DNA from: Oscillospiraceae bacterium
GTDB lineage: Bacteria > Bacillota > Clostridia > Oscillospirales > Ruminococcaceae
Assembly: GCA_018110985.1 (NCBI GenBank)
Contig: JAGAWT010000033.1
Coordinates: 1 to 64,000 of the forward strand
Direction of reading: 5' to 3'
DNA: 64,000 bases
The notes beneath the pieces were generated by a model that saw nothing but the letters and a program-made list of their open reading frames with translations, did no database searches and was not told the origin of the DNA. Shown here in pieces: positions 63,135-64,000 of this stretch. How positions within the stretch are numbered: position 1 is the first letter of the stretch; each line of letters opens with the position of its first letter. The translations under genes and the position numbers were made by a program.

Positions 63135-63854
63135 TTAACTTTCCTCTTCTTCCGGGTTTCCGTCGGACCACTTGTAGCCGAATCCCCAGATAGTTTTTAC
63201 ATACTTTGGCTTGGAGGGCTCATCCTCTATTTTCAGCCTGATCCTTCTTACGTTCACATCAACGATCTTGTCGTCTCCCGGGTAATTCTCTCCCCAGATG
63301 TGATGTAGTATGCTGCGCCTGTCAAGGGCAGTGTTCTGGTTCATTATGAAGTATTCGAGTATCTGGTACTCCACCTGTGTAAGGTCTATGACCTCATCCC
63401 CCTTTGATACCGTCCTGCTTTTCAGGTTGAGGGTAAAGGGACCCGATACCACGGTGGTGACCTTCTCTTCTCTCACAAAGGTCATGCTGACACGCCTGTA
63501 CACCGCATCTATCCTGGCAGTAAGCTCCGAGGGAGAGAAGGGCTTTGTGATGTAGTCATCAGCCCCCAGCATGAGTCCGGAGACCTTGTCCATCTCCTGG
63601 GTCTTGGCGGAGAGCATTATTATCCCCAGCGTGGCGCTCCTGTTCCTCAGCTCCTTGCACACATGGAAGCCGTCCATGCCGGGCATCATTATATCAAGAA
63701 GAACTATGTCGAAATTGCCGTTTTCCCTGTCGAAAACAGCCAGGGCATCCTCACCGCAGTTCACGTCTACCACATCATAGCCCGCTCTGCTCAGGTTGAT
63801 GACCACAAAATCCCTGATGACATCTTCATCTTCACAAACAAGAATCCTTTTCAT
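63135..63854 (-). CDS. OmpR/PhoB-family response regulator
   Basis: A 239-residue transcription regulator. The receiver domain has the acidic pocket ED at 9-10, the phosphorylation site Asp54 in LLDIMMPGMDG, and Lys104 in ITKPF. A C-terminal winged-helix DNA-binding domain follows (NVRRIRLKIEDEPSKPKYVKTIWGFGYKW, in pieces). AAAGGTGAT precedes the ATG. It starts the unit regulator-kinase-mtaB-purL. Its targets are not visible in the sequence. Confidence 0.96.
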   Translation of the reverse strand: MKRILVCEDEDVIRDFVVINLSRAGYDVVDVNCGEDALAVFDRENGNFDIVLLDIMMPGMDGFHVCKELRNRSATLGIIMLSAKTQEMDKVSGLMLGADDYITKPFSPSELTARIDAVYRRVSMTFVREEKVTTVVSGPFTLNLKSRTVSKGDEVIDLTQVEYQILEYFIMNQNTALDRRSILHHIWGENYPGDDKIVDVNVRRIRLKIEDEPSKPKYVKTIWGFGYKWSDGNPEEEES

Positions 63855-63887
63855 AATATCACCTTTGTTTCATCCGGAAAGAGAACA

Positions 63888-64000
63888 TCATTCCTTTTTC
63901 TTGCCCATGACAAGGGTGGAATACCCTTTCAGTTCATAGTCCCCCTCCACCTTGTAAAGAGGGACGTTCCCGGCTCTGTCGCCGTCTATATACACATCAT
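63888..64000 (-). CDS. 3' end of an unidentified gene (partial)
   Basis: The minus strand carries the last 36 codons of an open frame ending at 63888-63890, with final residues TLVMGKKKE. The segment begins DVYIDGDRAGNVPLYKVEG. The alternating beta pattern (YIDG..AGNVPL) is reminiscent of a C-terminal beta domain such as that of D-Ala-D-Ala carboxypeptidases, but this is too short to assign. It ends 33 bases before the response regulator gene. Confidence 0.6.
   Translation of the reverse strand, partial: DVYIDGDRAGNVPLYKVEGDYELKGYSTLVMGKKKE

Overview
This 64 kb window looks like a chromosomal segment of a Gram-positive anaerobe of the class Clostridia, most likely a Ruminococcus-like member of the Oscillospiraceae. 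The signs are a cellobiose 2-epimerase of the Ruminococcus albus type, a transketolase split into two genes, Clostridia-type cell division and wall clusters, a large SRP RNA with an Alu domain, a DUF4364 protein and an HgdB-like iron-sulfur protein. GC content looks moderate, with very AT-rich intergenic regions. Many promoters are near-perfect sigma-A sites (TTGACA-17-TATAAT type). I see no CRISPR array, insertion sequence, prophage, plasmid gene or rRNA operon. Most of the window is housekeeping.

Layout. Positions 1-141: tRNA-Val and a truncated tRNA-Asp behind one strong promoter. Positions 270-7920 (minus): secA, cellobiose 2-epimerase, secG, icd, then three unrecognised genes (a polytopic membrane protein, a zinc-ribbon membrane protein and a small charged protein). 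Positions 8080-14371 (minus): a tightly packed operon aroB-aroA-aroC paralogue-DUF4364-HgdB-like protein-prmC. Positions 14549-19322 (minus): murA, then SRP RNA-TPR protein-dnaX-ybaB. Positions 19433-25626 (minus): an MMPL/RND exporter coupled to a 1242-residue beta-repeat/coiled-coil surface protein. Positions 25981-26232 (plus): tRNA-Met, tRNA-Glu, tRNA-Ser. Positions 26363-34093 (minus): tilS-hpt-ftsH, a DUF389 protein, a canonical aroC and the split transketolase. Positions 34200-49296 (minus): a long wall/division/RNA-modification block in transcription order murG-murD-mutL-miaA-hfq-HlyD-like-yggS-sepF-ylmH-divIVA-ileS-lspA-rluD-HAD phosphatase. Positions 49602-52476 (plus): lepA-hemW. 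Positions 52615-53034 (minus): a flavin/PPOX-like gene in an AT-rich pocket. Positions 53439-56633 (plus): a chemoreceptor and a GGDEF diguanylate cyclase. Positions 56686-63854 (minus): response regulator-histidine kinase-mtaB-purL, followed at the edge by the 3' end of another gene.

How the parts fit. The shikimate pathway is served by aroB and aroA in one operon and by a complete aroC further on, beside the transketolase that makes the pathway precursor erythrose-4-phosphate. The murA, murD, murG, sepF and divIVA genes cover peptidoglycan precursor synthesis and septum formation. SecA, SecG, SRP RNA and LspA cover protein export and lipoprotein maturation. TilS, MiaA, MtaB, YlmH/RluD-type proteins, IleS and four complete tRNAs serve translation.

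The most unusual item is the chorismate synthase paralogue at 10995-12080. It has lost both catalytic histidines of the family although it sits in the aro operon, while an intact aroC lies about 19 kb away. The second is the exporter/giant surface protein pair at 19433-25626. Gene identities come from reading motifs by eye; no database search was run.
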